This document shows positions 1 through 6,853 of a stretch of 15,784 nucleotides of DNA, in pieces. Origin of the DNA: Gemmatimonadota bacterium (GTDB lineage Bacteria > Gemmatimonadota > Gemmatimonadetes > Gemmatimonadales > GWC2-71-9); NCBI GenBank assembly GCA_029862935.1, contig JAOTWK010000037.1:1-15784 (forward strand), in the 5' to 3' direction. Positions within the stretch are counted from its first letter, which is position 1; each line of letters begins with the position of its first letter. Under the pieces are notes generated by a model, which was not told the DNA's origin, did not search any database, and was given only the letters and a program-made list of their open reading frames with translations. Position numbers and translations under genes: made by a program.

Positions 1-394
1 GGCGATCTGTGGCGAGACGATTGTGGTGCGGGTTGGTCCCGAAGTCCTCACCGGATCCACCCGCCTCAAAGCAGGGACCGCCACGAAGCTCGTGCTCAAC
101 ACCGTCACGACGGGGGCGATGATCCGCTTGGGGAAGGCGTACGGCAACCTCATGGTTGATCTGATGGCACTGTCGGAGAAGTTGCGTGACCGAGGTGAAC
201 GCATCGTGATGGAGAGTTGTGGGGTCGATCGCGAGATAGCACGGCGCGCGATCGAGCACGCTGGTGGGTCCGTCAAGCTCGCGATCGTCATGGTGCGATG
301 CGGGGTGGATGCAGGTGAGGCAAAACGGCTTCTGGGCGACGCCGGCGGGCTCGTCCGTCTCGTGGCTGGCGATCCGCCACCGGTGCTTCCGTGA
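1..394 (+). CDS. murQ: N-acetylmuramic acid 6-phosphate etherase, C-terminal part (5' end outside window)
   Basis: MurQ cleaves the lactyl ether of MurNAc-6-phosphate to give GlcNAc-6-phosphate and D-lactate in the cytoplasm, a step of peptidoglycan recycling. The visible frame opens at base 2 and gives about 130 C-terminal residues of a family usually near 300 residues long. The stretch [18 protein letters not shown] followed by [20 protein letters not shown] is the family's highly conserved SIS-domain signature. The C-terminal tail ([21 protein letters not shown]) is the UBA-like helical end seen in MurQ. The N-terminal half with the catalytic glutamates lies upstream and cannot be inspected. 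The stop codon (392-394) overlaps the GTG start of anmK by four bases (GTGA), so the two genes are probably co-transcribed and translationally coupled. Their products act consecutively, AnmK making the MurQ substrate, which supports both calls. Confidence 0.95.
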   Translation, partial: AICGETIVVRVGPEVLTGSTRLKAGTATKLVLNTVTTGAMIRLGKAYGNLMVDLMALSEKLRDRGERIVMESCGVDREIARRAIEHAGGSVKLAIVMVRCGVDAGEAKRLLGDAGGLVRLVAGDPPPVLP

Positions 395-1512
395 GCGAGT
401 TGGTTCTGGGACTCATGTCCGGCACGTCGTTGGATGGGGTGGATGCCGCCCTGGTCCAAATACACGGCGAGACGTCGGTACGCCTGGAGGGTTGGCGCAC
501 CGATCCCTACGATAGCGATGAGCGGGCGGCCGTGCTCGACGTCATAGCGCATGGGTCTGCGCGGGACGTCGCACTACTGCACCGGCGGCTCGGCATCCGG
601 TTCGCGCGTGCCGCTGCGGCCCTGCTCGATCAGCTCGGTGTGGAGGTCGATCGGCTTGCCGTCGTCGCGTCCCATGGGCAGACCGTGTGGCACGAGCCGG
701 GACAGGCGACCCTCCAACTCGGGTGCGCGGCGACGATCGCGGAGACGCTGGGTGTGCGCGTCGTGAGCGATTTCCGCTCGCGGGATGTCGCAGCTGGGGG
801 TCAGGGTGCCCCGTTGGTGCCCATGGCCGACGTCATGGTGTTCGGCCATCCGACGCGGGGGCGTGCCCTGCTCAATATCGGCGGTATGGCGAACGTGACG
901 TGGGTGCCGCGGCGAGGTGAGGTAAGCGGCGTGATCGCCTTCGATACGGGGCCGGGTGTGGCCGTCATCGATGCGGTTGTCCGTCGCGTGGCTCCGGGGA
1001 GTGCGTTCGACGAGGGTGGACGGCGGGCTGCAGCCGGTCACGCGTCTGTGGGCGTGGTCAATGATCTCCTGGAGCTTCCGTACTTTGCCGCTGCCCCGCC
1101 CAAGAGCACGGGCCGTGAGCGCTTCGGTGAGGCCTACGCGCAGCAGTTGATCCAAATGGTGGGTGACGCCAATCCTGCGGCGAGCGGCGATGATTGCGTC
1201 GCCACGGCCCTCGAACTCACTGCCCGTGCGATTGCGCAGCAGATCGAGCGGTGGCTGCCGCAGGACGGTGGACGGGACCTCGTCGTGTCGGGCGGGGGAG
1301 CGCGGAACCCGACGCTGTTGGCCCGCATTCACGCACACCTCTCTGCATGGCCACTCGTGTCGTTCGACGACGAGTTCTTTGACGGAGACGCGAAAGAGGC
1401 CGTTGCGTTCGCGTATCTCGGCTGGCGGACGGTGCACGGCCTCCCTGGGAACGTGTCGGGCGCTACGGGTGCCGGCGGGGCGAGGATCCTCGGAAGTATC
1501 ACGCCGGGCTGA
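391..1512 (+). CDS. anmK: Anhydro-N-acetylmuramic acid kinase
   Basis: AnmK uses ATP to open the 1,6-anhydro ring of anhydro-MurNAc and phosphorylate it, giving MurNAc-6-phosphate for MurQ. The 373 residues match the usual family length. Visible motifs, in order: the phosphate-binding [10 protein letters not shown] (7-16), SHGQT (94-98), [18 protein letters not shown] (127-144; its DV segment holds the Asp proposed as catalytic base in studied homologues), [10 protein letters not shown] (161-170), FDTGPG (184-189), [10 protein letters not shown] (236-245), SGGGARN (300-306) and DAKEAVAFA (333-341). All belong to the ASKHA-fold AnmK family and none looks damaged. The start is GTG at 391, placed in a GTGA overlap with the murQ stop. 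An upstream in-frame start would run deeper into murQ. The gene ends 33 bases before the convergent end of the minus-strand protease gene, with no clear terminator between them. Confidence 0.97.
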   Translation: MSELVLGLMSGTSLDGVDAALVQIHGETSVRLEGWRTDPYDSDERAAVLDVIAHGSARDVALLHRRLGIRFARAAAALLDQLGVEVDRLAVVASHGQTVWHEPGQATLQLGCAATIAETLGVRVVSDFRSRDVAAGGQGAPLVPMADVMVFGHPTRGRALLNIGGMANVTWVPRRGEVSGVIAFDTGPGVAVIDAVVRRVAPGSAFDEGGRRAAAGHASVGVVNDLLELPYFAAAPPKSTGRERFGEAYAQQLIQMVGDANPAASGDDCVATALELTARAIAQQIERWLPQDGGRDLVVSGGGARNPTLLARIHAHLSAWPLVSFDDEFFDGDAKEAVAFAYLGWRTVHGLPGNVSGATGAGGARILGSITPG

Positions 1513-1545
1513 CCACCGTGCGGCTGCCGGCGAGCCCTGCCTCGT

Positions 1546-2949
1546 CTAGGGAACCTGCCGGAGTAGCTCAATCGCGTAGGTGGATGGTACACCGAACAGC
1601 AGCCGCCCACCCAAGGCATCGCGACCGCCATACAGAATCCCGACCACCTGGCCGTGACGATCGAAGATGGGGCTGCCGCTGGCCCCGGAGGCCCCGTAGC
1701 CCTCGATTTGGAGGACGTCGGATAACGCCTTGCTGACCGAGCCCGCCGAGAAGCTCGTGCGCGCGACCTCACCGCTCATCGGGAGCTCGGTACCCATCGG
1801 GAACCCAACGATGGCCACCGGATCACCCTGCCGCAGCGTGTCGGGTCGAGAACTCAGCCCGTGGACGGTCGGGACGCGACCCCGCAAATCCACCTTGATG
1901 ACGGCGAGATCGACGTCGGACGATGTCGCGAGGACGCGGGCACGCCACGTTTGCTCCGAATCAGCGAATCGCACGGCAATGCGCCGGGGGCGCTCTGTGC
2001 CACTCTCTCCGGCAACGACATGACGACTTGTGAGGAGGGTACCGTTGTCACGGACGGCGAACCCGGTGGCCGTATAGATCTGGCCAGCGCCGAAATCGAC
2101 CCAGATCAATGCCACGGCTGCTTGGTTGCGATCGACGATGTCACGGTAGTCGACCAGCGCCGCGGCAAACTGATACGTGAGAGCCTGCGTCGCCGCATCG
2201 AGTTGCGTTCTCAAGAGCGCCACGTCGTCGGCACTGCCTGACGCGAGGGCCATAGACAACTCACCCTGCAGACGCGCCACGTCTCCGCGCGACGTAGCCA
2301 AGCTGCGTGCGAGTCCCTCAACCTGACCCTGCAAGTCCTGGACAGCGGTCTCGGATTCCCGCAGGATGCTGTCGGTGCGTGCCCGCATCTCCGCGATCTC
2401 GGCCTCCCGACGCCGGTCCTGTTGGCGAGTGACGTACAGGAACCCTGCCGCGACGGCCACCAGGGTGACGAGGAGCACTGCGACCGTGGTGCGGAGCCTC
2501 TTCGTTTGTCGACCGACCTCGACCCGAATGCGCTGGGTCGTACTACCACCCGAGGCATCGGTCGGCCGCAATGGTTGCGTGATGGCCGGTTGGGGCAGTG
2601 GTGTGGTGGCCTCGTGGACGACCCCGTCCAGGGTATCGTCGGGCACGAGTCGCACCTCGGTGCGAGGGCCGAACTGTCCCAGTTGGATCTGGTCAGTGTC
2701 GTCGAGGGCCGTATCGCCACGAATCCGATGACCGTTGACGAACGTCCCATTGGTGCTTCCCAGATCGCGCACGTACCAATTGGCGCCCTTGCGCACCAGT
2801 GTGGCGTGCCGTGCCGAGATCTCCAAATCGGCGTCGGGGTCGAATTGGAGATCGGCAGAGGGATGACGTCCGAGCGTGATGCTGGGCTTCGAGAAGACCT
2901 CGACGTGCCCGGTCCGGGCTCCATCGAGAATTCTGAGCTTCGGTTTCAC
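1546..2949 (-). CDS. Membrane-anchored trypsin-like serine protease with N-terminal FHA domain
   Basis: The predicted protein has 467 residues. An FHA phosphothreonine-binding domain fills about residues 5-100 (GRHPSADLQF with R28; ISARHATL; DLGSTNGTFVNG at 62-73). A Thr/Pro-rich linker follows, then one membrane span at about 154-173 after a basic cluster, a coiled-coil-like stretch at about 175-255, and an S1/HtrA-type protease domain at about 270-465. The probable triad is H310 (TSRHVVAG), D347 (DVDLAVIKV) and S424 (GASGSP). The protein ends right after the protease, with no PDZ domain, unlike HtrA/DegP. Positive-inside topology puts FHA in the cytoplasm and the protease outside the inner membrane. 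The chosen start is GTG at 2949, four bases after the PP2C stop and just before the FHA fold. An ATG at 3009 would add about 20 unlikely Cys/Arg-rich residues and overlap the PP2C gene. It is the last gene of the minus-strand operon. Substrate unknown. Confidence 0.9.
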   Translation of the reverse strand: MKPKLRILDGARTGHVEVFSKPSITLGRHPSADLQFDPDADLEISARHATLVRKGANWYVRDLGSTNGTFVNGHRIRGDTALDDTDQIQLGQFGPRTEVRLVPDDTLDGVVHEATTPLPQPAITQPLRPTDASGGSTTQRIRVEVGRQTKRLRTTVAVLLVTLVAVAAGFLYVTRQQDRRREAEIAEMRARTDSILRESETAVQDLQGQVEGLARSLATSRGDVARLQGELSMALASGSADDVALLRTQLDAATQALTYQFAAALVDYRDIVDRNQAAVALIWVDFGAGQIYTATGFAVRDNGTLLTSRHVVAGESGTERPRRIAVRFADSEQTWRARVLATSSDVDLAVIKVDLRGRVPTVHGLSSRPDTLRQGDPVAIVGFPMGTELPMSGEVARTSFSAGSVSKALSDVLQIEGYGASGASGSPIFDRHGQVVGILYGGRDALGGRLLFGVPSTYAIELLRQVP

Positions 2950-2953
2950 GCGG

Positions 2954-3988
2954 TCAGAGGCCCAACACGGCGAACAACAGCGACGCCACCGTGATGCCGG
3001 CGGCAACAATGCCGGCGATGATCATCTGCGCGGTGTTCTCAGGGGTGGGAGGACGACTCCCTTTGTACACGGGGACGGGTTCGGTCGTCGACTCCGGATC
3101 GAGCAGCGGATAGACCTGATGGCCCACCTCGTCCCCACCGCCAGGCGGCGTCAGACGAGAGCCATCGAATCTTGCGATCACCACCGTGATGTTGTCGGGG
3201 CCACCACGCTCGTTCGCCAGCTCGATGAGCTCGGCGCAGACCGCCATCAGCTCTTCGCTCCCCCGCGAGACGAGCTGCGCGATTTCCTCCCGTCCCACTT
3301 GACCGGACAAACCGTCCGAGCAGAGCACGACACTATCACCACGCCGGATCTGTTGATTGGTCAGGTCGACCCTGACCTTCTCGTCGGGTCCCAGTGCCTG
3401 GAGAATGATATTCTTGCGTTCGCTCCGCTCCGCCTCTTCCTCGGTGAGCTCGCCGGCATCGATGAGGCGTTGCATGAGGGACTGGTCTTTGGTCAGCTGA
3501 ATCCCGACGCCGTCGCGCACCAAGTATGCGCGAGAATCACCGACCTGGGAGAGATACAGGTGATCCTCGAACACACCAACGGCCGTCGTCGTGGTCCCCA
3601 TGCCACGCAGGTCTGCATGTTCCTTCGCGTAGACGTGAATGCGCCCGTTCGCGAGCTCAACCGCTTCCTTGAGCCGATACGCGAACTGCTGCGGCGTGTT
3701 CTTCTTGTCGGCGTGCCACACGGTCATCATGTGGTCGTAGATGACCTCCGTGGCCATTTGGCTGGCAACCTCACCCGCGGCGGCGCCCCCCATTCCGTCA
3801 GCAACGACCAGCAGGGAGCCCTTGGGTCCTACCTCGTGCTGCCGCACGTCAGGCTGCAGCGAGGCCTTCTTCTGCGAGAGGTCGGCGACGAGGAAACAGT
3901 CCTCGTTGTGCTCTCGCGTACGGCCGACGTCGGTCTTGCCGAAGATCGAGATCCTGATCCCTGAGCCCTTGGACCCGAATAGCTTCAC
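2954..3988 (-). CDS. PP2C-family Ser/Thr protein phosphatase with C-terminal membrane anchor
   Basis: This is a metal-dependent phosphatase, expected to reverse phosphorylation by the kinase encoded just upstream. The 344 residues carry PP2C motifs in order: DVGRTREHNED (20-30, metal ligand D30), VADGMGG (62-68, D64), GMGTTTTA (129-136), VGDSRAYL (149-156), LCSDGL (222-227, D225) and GGPDNITVV (262-270, D265). These residues form the usual two-metal centre, so the enzyme should be active. A Pro-rich linker (about 277-318) leads to a hydrophobic segment at about 320-342, which would tail-anchor the catalytic domain on the cytoplasmic face. The chosen start is GTG at 3988. It forms a GTGA overlap with the kinase stop and has GGGG eight bases upstream. 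Another GTG at 3997 adds only three residues and has no spaced ribosome-binding site. Stand-alone bacterial PP2Cs often lack a span, so the anchor suggests action on membrane partners. Confidence 0.95.
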   Translation of the reverse strand: MKLFGSKGSGIRISIFGKTDVGRTREHNEDCFLVADLSQKKASLQPDVRQHEVGPKGSLLVVADGMGGAAAGEVASQMATEVIYDHMMTVWHADKKNTPQQFAYRLKEAVELANGRIHVYAKEHADLRGMGTTTTAVGVFEDHLYLSQVGDSRAYLVRDGVGIQLTKDQSLMQRLIDAGELTEEEAERSERKNIILQALGPDEKVRVDLTNQQIRRGDSVVLCSDGLSGQVGREEIAQLVSRGSEELMAVCAELIELANERGGPDNITVVIARFDGSRLTPPGGGDEVGHQVYPLLDPESTTEPVPVYKGSRPPTPENTAQMIIAGIVAAGITVASLLFAVLGL

Positions 3989-5661
3989 GGCGTGCACCCC
4001 AGCATCACATTCTGGTACGAGCGGTAGGCATCATTGCTCGGGTCCAGTGCAATCGCGTTGGCGATCCACCGGCATGCCTCGAGCGGCCGATTGTCATTGT
4101 CTTCGTCATACGATTCCGCCATCAACGATGCTGCCAGTGCGCGGAGGATGGCGGGCAGTCCGGCATCGCGATAGGCGTCTTCAGCCTCCCGCCGCGCGTT
4201 CGCCCGCGCGGAGGGTAACCTGATCTGCCGACCGAGGGCAATCAACCGTTGCCGCACGGCCGCAGTGTCGAGGGGCACCACGCTGGGTTCGCCGCCCCCC
4301 GGGCGCTCTGAGACTGGTGGGGACTGTAGGGCCACGCCACTGTCCTCCCGCTCCCCGGCACCCGAATCGGCGGCGGGAATCACGACGGTTCCGAGATCGC
4401 CGGCGGAATCGCTACCGAGCGCGACGGACGCGCTGGTGGTGTCCTCCGCGCCTGCGCTCGGGCCGACGCCGTCGTCCCCGCTCAGCATGCTGAGCATCGC
4501 CGCGGCGGTGCCCCCTCCGACTGCGATGACCGCAACCGCACCAGCGATTGCCGCGATCGGCCGTTTCTTGCCTGAGGAGGCGGGCGACGGCAGGGGTGCC
4601 GGTGTTGGTAGAGTCGGCGCTTCTGGCGGGCGAGACACGCGGGTCCGCGGGACCTGCTCAGTGGTATCCGTGCCGATGAACTGGGTTGCGGCCTCGCTCG
4701 CTACTGCCGGCGAGGTCATGCCCCGCACACTCTCGCGTGCCTCCGTGGCAAACGTGACGGCGCTCGCGTAACGATCTCCCGGCATACGCTCGAGCGCCTT
4801 GTCGATGACCAGTTGGAGCCGGTCTGGGAACTGCCCTTCTGGCTGTGCCTCATTGAGACGGAGCGGTTTGTCGGTGAGGCGCTTGATCATCATCTCCTGC
4901 GCGCTGTACGCCTGAAACGGCAGCGTACCCGTGAGCATGCGGAAGAACACGAGTGCGAGCGAATACACGTCACTCCGTCCATCGAGGACGTCACCAGAGA
5001 GTTGCTCGGGGCTCATGTATTCTGGCGTGCCGACGACTAGCCCGGTCTTGGTGACCTTCTGTTCCTCCTCACCTGTCATCGCCTTCGCGATCCCGAAATC
5101 CACGACCTTGACCATGTCGCCCCCGCCGCGACCTCGGGCGATCATGATGTTGTCGGGTTTGAGATCGCGGTGCACGATGCCGAGCTCATGGGCCGCCTGC
5201 AGTGCCTCGGCCGTCTGCTGCACGATGGTGGCAGCTCGGCTGGGAGCAAACACGCCACCCCGGTGGAGCACGTCGCTCAGGCTCTCTCCCTCGATGTACT
5301 CCATCGCCAGGTAGATGATGCCCTCGGGCGTCTCGCCGAAGTCGTAGATGGCGCACACGTTCGGGTGATTGATGCGAGCCGCGTTGGCCGCTTCGCGGTT
5401 GAACCGAGCGATGGCCTCAGGGTCGTTGGCCATCGACTGGGCCATCACCTTGATCGCGCTCTTACGGCCCATCTTGACGTGCTCGCCAAGATACACCGCG
5501 CCCATCCCACCTTCGCCCAATTTCTCCTGGATATGGTAGCGATCGGCGATCACAGCGCCGATCAGGTCCGGGCCCTCTGCGGCGCGGAGCGTCGTACCGT
5601 CGTTAGGACAAAACCTCGTCTCGTCGGACCACTCGGCGCCGCAGACCGTACACGTCTTCAC
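3985..5661 (-). CDS. Membrane Ser/Thr protein kinase (Pkn type) with N-terminal zinc ribbon and envelope-facing C-terminal domain
   Basis: This 558-residue Hanks-type kinase is the presumed writer of the operon. An N-terminal zinc-ribbon-like motif has C4, C7 and C18, with D21 where a fourth Cys is expected. The kinase domain covers about 42-312: glycine loop GEGGMGAVY (49-57), K71 in AIK, E90, HRDLKPDN (164-171, D166), DFG (188-190), and GTPEYMSPEQ (211-220) as the P+1/APE region. All catalytic residues are present. A Thr/Pro-rich juxtamembrane linker (about 318-365) precedes one span at about 368-392. A low-complexity acidic linker and a helical, perhaps TPR-like, module at about 465-558 should face the periplasm. 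That module contains C530 and C556, which could form a disulfide. No PASTA repeats are seen. The GTG start at 5661 sits in a GTGA overlap with the upstream FHA gene. The last codons overlap the PP2C gene. Confidence 0.95.
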   Translation of the reverse strand: MKTCTVCGAEWSDETRFCPNDGTTLRAAEGPDLIGAVIADRYHIQEKLGEGGMGAVYLGEHVKMGRKSAIKVMAQSMANDPEAIARFNREAANAARINHPNVCAIYDFGETPEGIIYLAMEYIEGESLSDVLHRGGVFAPSRAATIVQQTAEALQAAHELGIVHRDLKPDNIMIARGRGGGDMVKVVDFGIAKAMTGEEEQKVTKTGLVVGTPEYMSPEQLSGDVLDGRSDVYSLALVFFRMLTGTLPFQAYSAQEMMIKRLTDKPLRLNEAQPEGQFPDRLQLVIDKALERMPGDRYASAVTFATEARESVRGMTSPAVASEAATQFIGTDTTEQVPRTRVSRPPEAPTLPTPAPLPSPASSGKKRPIAAIAGAVAVIAVGGGTAAAMLSMLSGDDGVGPSAGAEDTTSASVALGSDSAGDLGTVVIPAADSGAGEREDSGVALQSPPVSERPGGGEPSVVPLDTAAVRQRLIALGRQIRLPSARANARREAEDAYRDAGLPAILRALAASLMAESYDEDNDNRPLEACRWIANAIALDPSNDAYRSYQNVMLGCTP

Positions 5662-6575
5662 CGCTTCCGCTCCAGCCGCAACATCTTATCCCCAACGAGA
5701 ATCCGCGCGTTCTCCACCAGTTCTTGCGTTCCCCGCACGGAGATGGCGACCCCGTTGCGGCTGCCAAGGTCGGCCACGACGAAGTCGGCATCCTCGGACC
5801 GGATCTCCGCATGCAATCCGCTCATCGACGGATCGTAGTTGAAGCTGCAGTCGCCCGACTCGCGGCCAAGCTGGACGTTCCGACCAGGAGACAGGTGGAT
5901 CGTATCCCGCGCGGAGCCGTCTGCCCGGAGTTGCGTGAGGCTCGCGATGTCAGCGCTCGGCACGAGGCTCCCCATTCGTCGCGTTGCATCGCGCTCGGGA
6001 GGGTTGGGTCCTGGATACCCGAGACGCCGGAATTCGAGCACCTGCGACCCGATCAGAACGCGATCACCATCTTCGAGCCGGTACGGCTTCCCAATGAACA
6101 GCCACGTGCCGTTGCGGCTGCCGAGATCGCGCACGCGCACCTTGTCCTCAAAGACAGTGAGCTTGGTATGCAACGGCGACATGAACACGTCATCACTGAA
6201 CTCGAGATCGGCACCGTCGCGACCAATGGATGTCTCGCCATCATTCAAATCGAATCGGCCGACGACCTCGGCGCTCTCGTCGAGCAGCGTCAGCGAGAAA
6301 CCGGAAGGCGGTTTCGGCTCAGGCGACGCGAGCGAGGGAGGTGGTGGCGCGGTGAGGTCTTGCCCGCAGGCAGGGCAGTATTGGCTTCCTTCCAGCGCCG
6401 CCGCGCCGCAGCGAGGGCAGTCCGGTCCCTCGAGAACCGCGCGGATTCGTTTTCCGCAAGAGGGACAGAACGGCATGCCGGGCACGACCGTGCTGCCGCA
6501 CGATGGACACGTCGTAATACCCGCTGAAGGCCGCGGTCCCGTCGACGACGATTCGGAGCTGCCAAAAAATCCCAT
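5658..6575 (-). CDS. Double zinc-ribbon, double FHA-domain protein
   Basis: This 305-residue soluble protein is the first gene of the minus-strand operon. Two C4 zinc ribbons come first: C23/C26/C37/C40 and C53/C56/C67/C70. A Pro-rich linker is followed by two FHA domains. FHA1 covers about 94-183, with GRD at 118-120 (R119), SPLH (133-136) and DLGSRNGTW (150-158). FHA2 covers about 214-302, with GRES at 237-240 (R238), SGLH (252-255) and DLGSRNG (269-275). Both keep the Arg, Ser and Asn normally used to hold phosphothreonine, so both should bind. The ATG at 6575 has GGGTG seven bases upstream. There is no signal peptide or membrane span. The likely job, inferred from co-transcription with a kinase, phosphatase and FHA-protease, is a cytoplasmic adaptor or scaffold that reads kinase-generated phosphothreonine. 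Its partners are unknown. Confidence 0.93.
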   Translation of the reverse strand: MGFFGSSESSSTGPRPSAGITTCPSCGSTVVPGMPFCPSCGKRIRAVLEGPDCPRCGAAALEGSQYCPACGQDLTAPPPPSLASPEPKPPSGFSLTLLDESAEVVGRFDLNDGETSIGRDGADLEFSDDVFMSPLHTKLTVFEDKVRVRDLGSRNGTWLFIGKPYRLEDGDRVLIGSQVLEFRRLGYPGPNPPERDATRRMGSLVPSADIASLTQLRADGSARDTIHLSPGRNVQLGRESGDCSFNYDPSMSGLHAEIRSEDADFVVADLGSRNGVAISVRGTQELVENARILVGDKMLRLERKR

Positions 6576-6853
6576 TACGAGTCACCCGCGTGTGCCGACA
6601 TGGCCATCAGGAGGGTGGAGTCCAGGGACATGCGTGGGCAAGAGTCATTCCGCAACCGCGGGTCGGTGTGACAGGTGGCGGGCATGTCCAGTGAAGACAA
6701 TAAGGGTGGTCGCAAGGTACACCCCGACAAAATAGCGGTCAACCAGTCGAACCGCTGTAGCTCGTTGCTACGGATGAGGTTCCGCGCTTGCAGAAGCTGA
6801 GGCAGTGGCTGCGGGACCACGCGCGCCACTTGACGGATCGTAGTGCGGTAGGA
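6576..6853. other. Divergent intergenic region between the FHA operon and the GWxTD gene
   Basis: This 278-base spacer separates divergently transcribed genes and must hold control signals for both. On the minus strand it contains the candidate promoter at 6714-6742 and the ribosome-binding site GGGTG just before 6575. On the plus strand no convincing -35/-10 pair was found. A small inverted repeat GTAGC-TCGTT-GCTAC lies at 6757-6771 and might be an operator half-pair or chance. The end nearest 6853 could also encode an extended N-terminus for the GWxTD protein if the TTG at 6788 is its start. No small gene is evident. Confidence 0.6.
6714..6742 (-). promoter_or_regulatory. Candidate sigma-70 promoter for the FHA-kinase-PP2C-protease operon
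   Basis: On the minus strand a -35-like TTGACC (6742-6737) and a -10-like TACCTT (6719-6714) are separated by exactly 17 bases. The -35 matches 5 of 6 consensus positions, the -10 only 3 of 6. Transcription would begin near 6706-6708 and leave a leader of about 130 bases before the ATG at 6575. The site lies in the 278-base gap between divergent genes, the only place where a promoter for the whole operon would be expected. Assigned by eye. Confidence 0.45.

Noticed and set aside
574..1437. 287-codon minus-strand open frame inside anmK
   Set aside because: It is an antisense shadow of a well-conserved kinase gene.
2876..3964. 362-codon plus-strand open frame opposite the PP2C gene
   Set aside because: The PP2C motifs on the minus strand are complete; this frame is their mirror with no recognisable domain.
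6757..6771. Inverted repeat GTAGC-TCGTT-GCTAC as an operator
   Set aside because: Five-base arms are expected by chance in a gap of this size. Kept only as a note in the intergenic entry.
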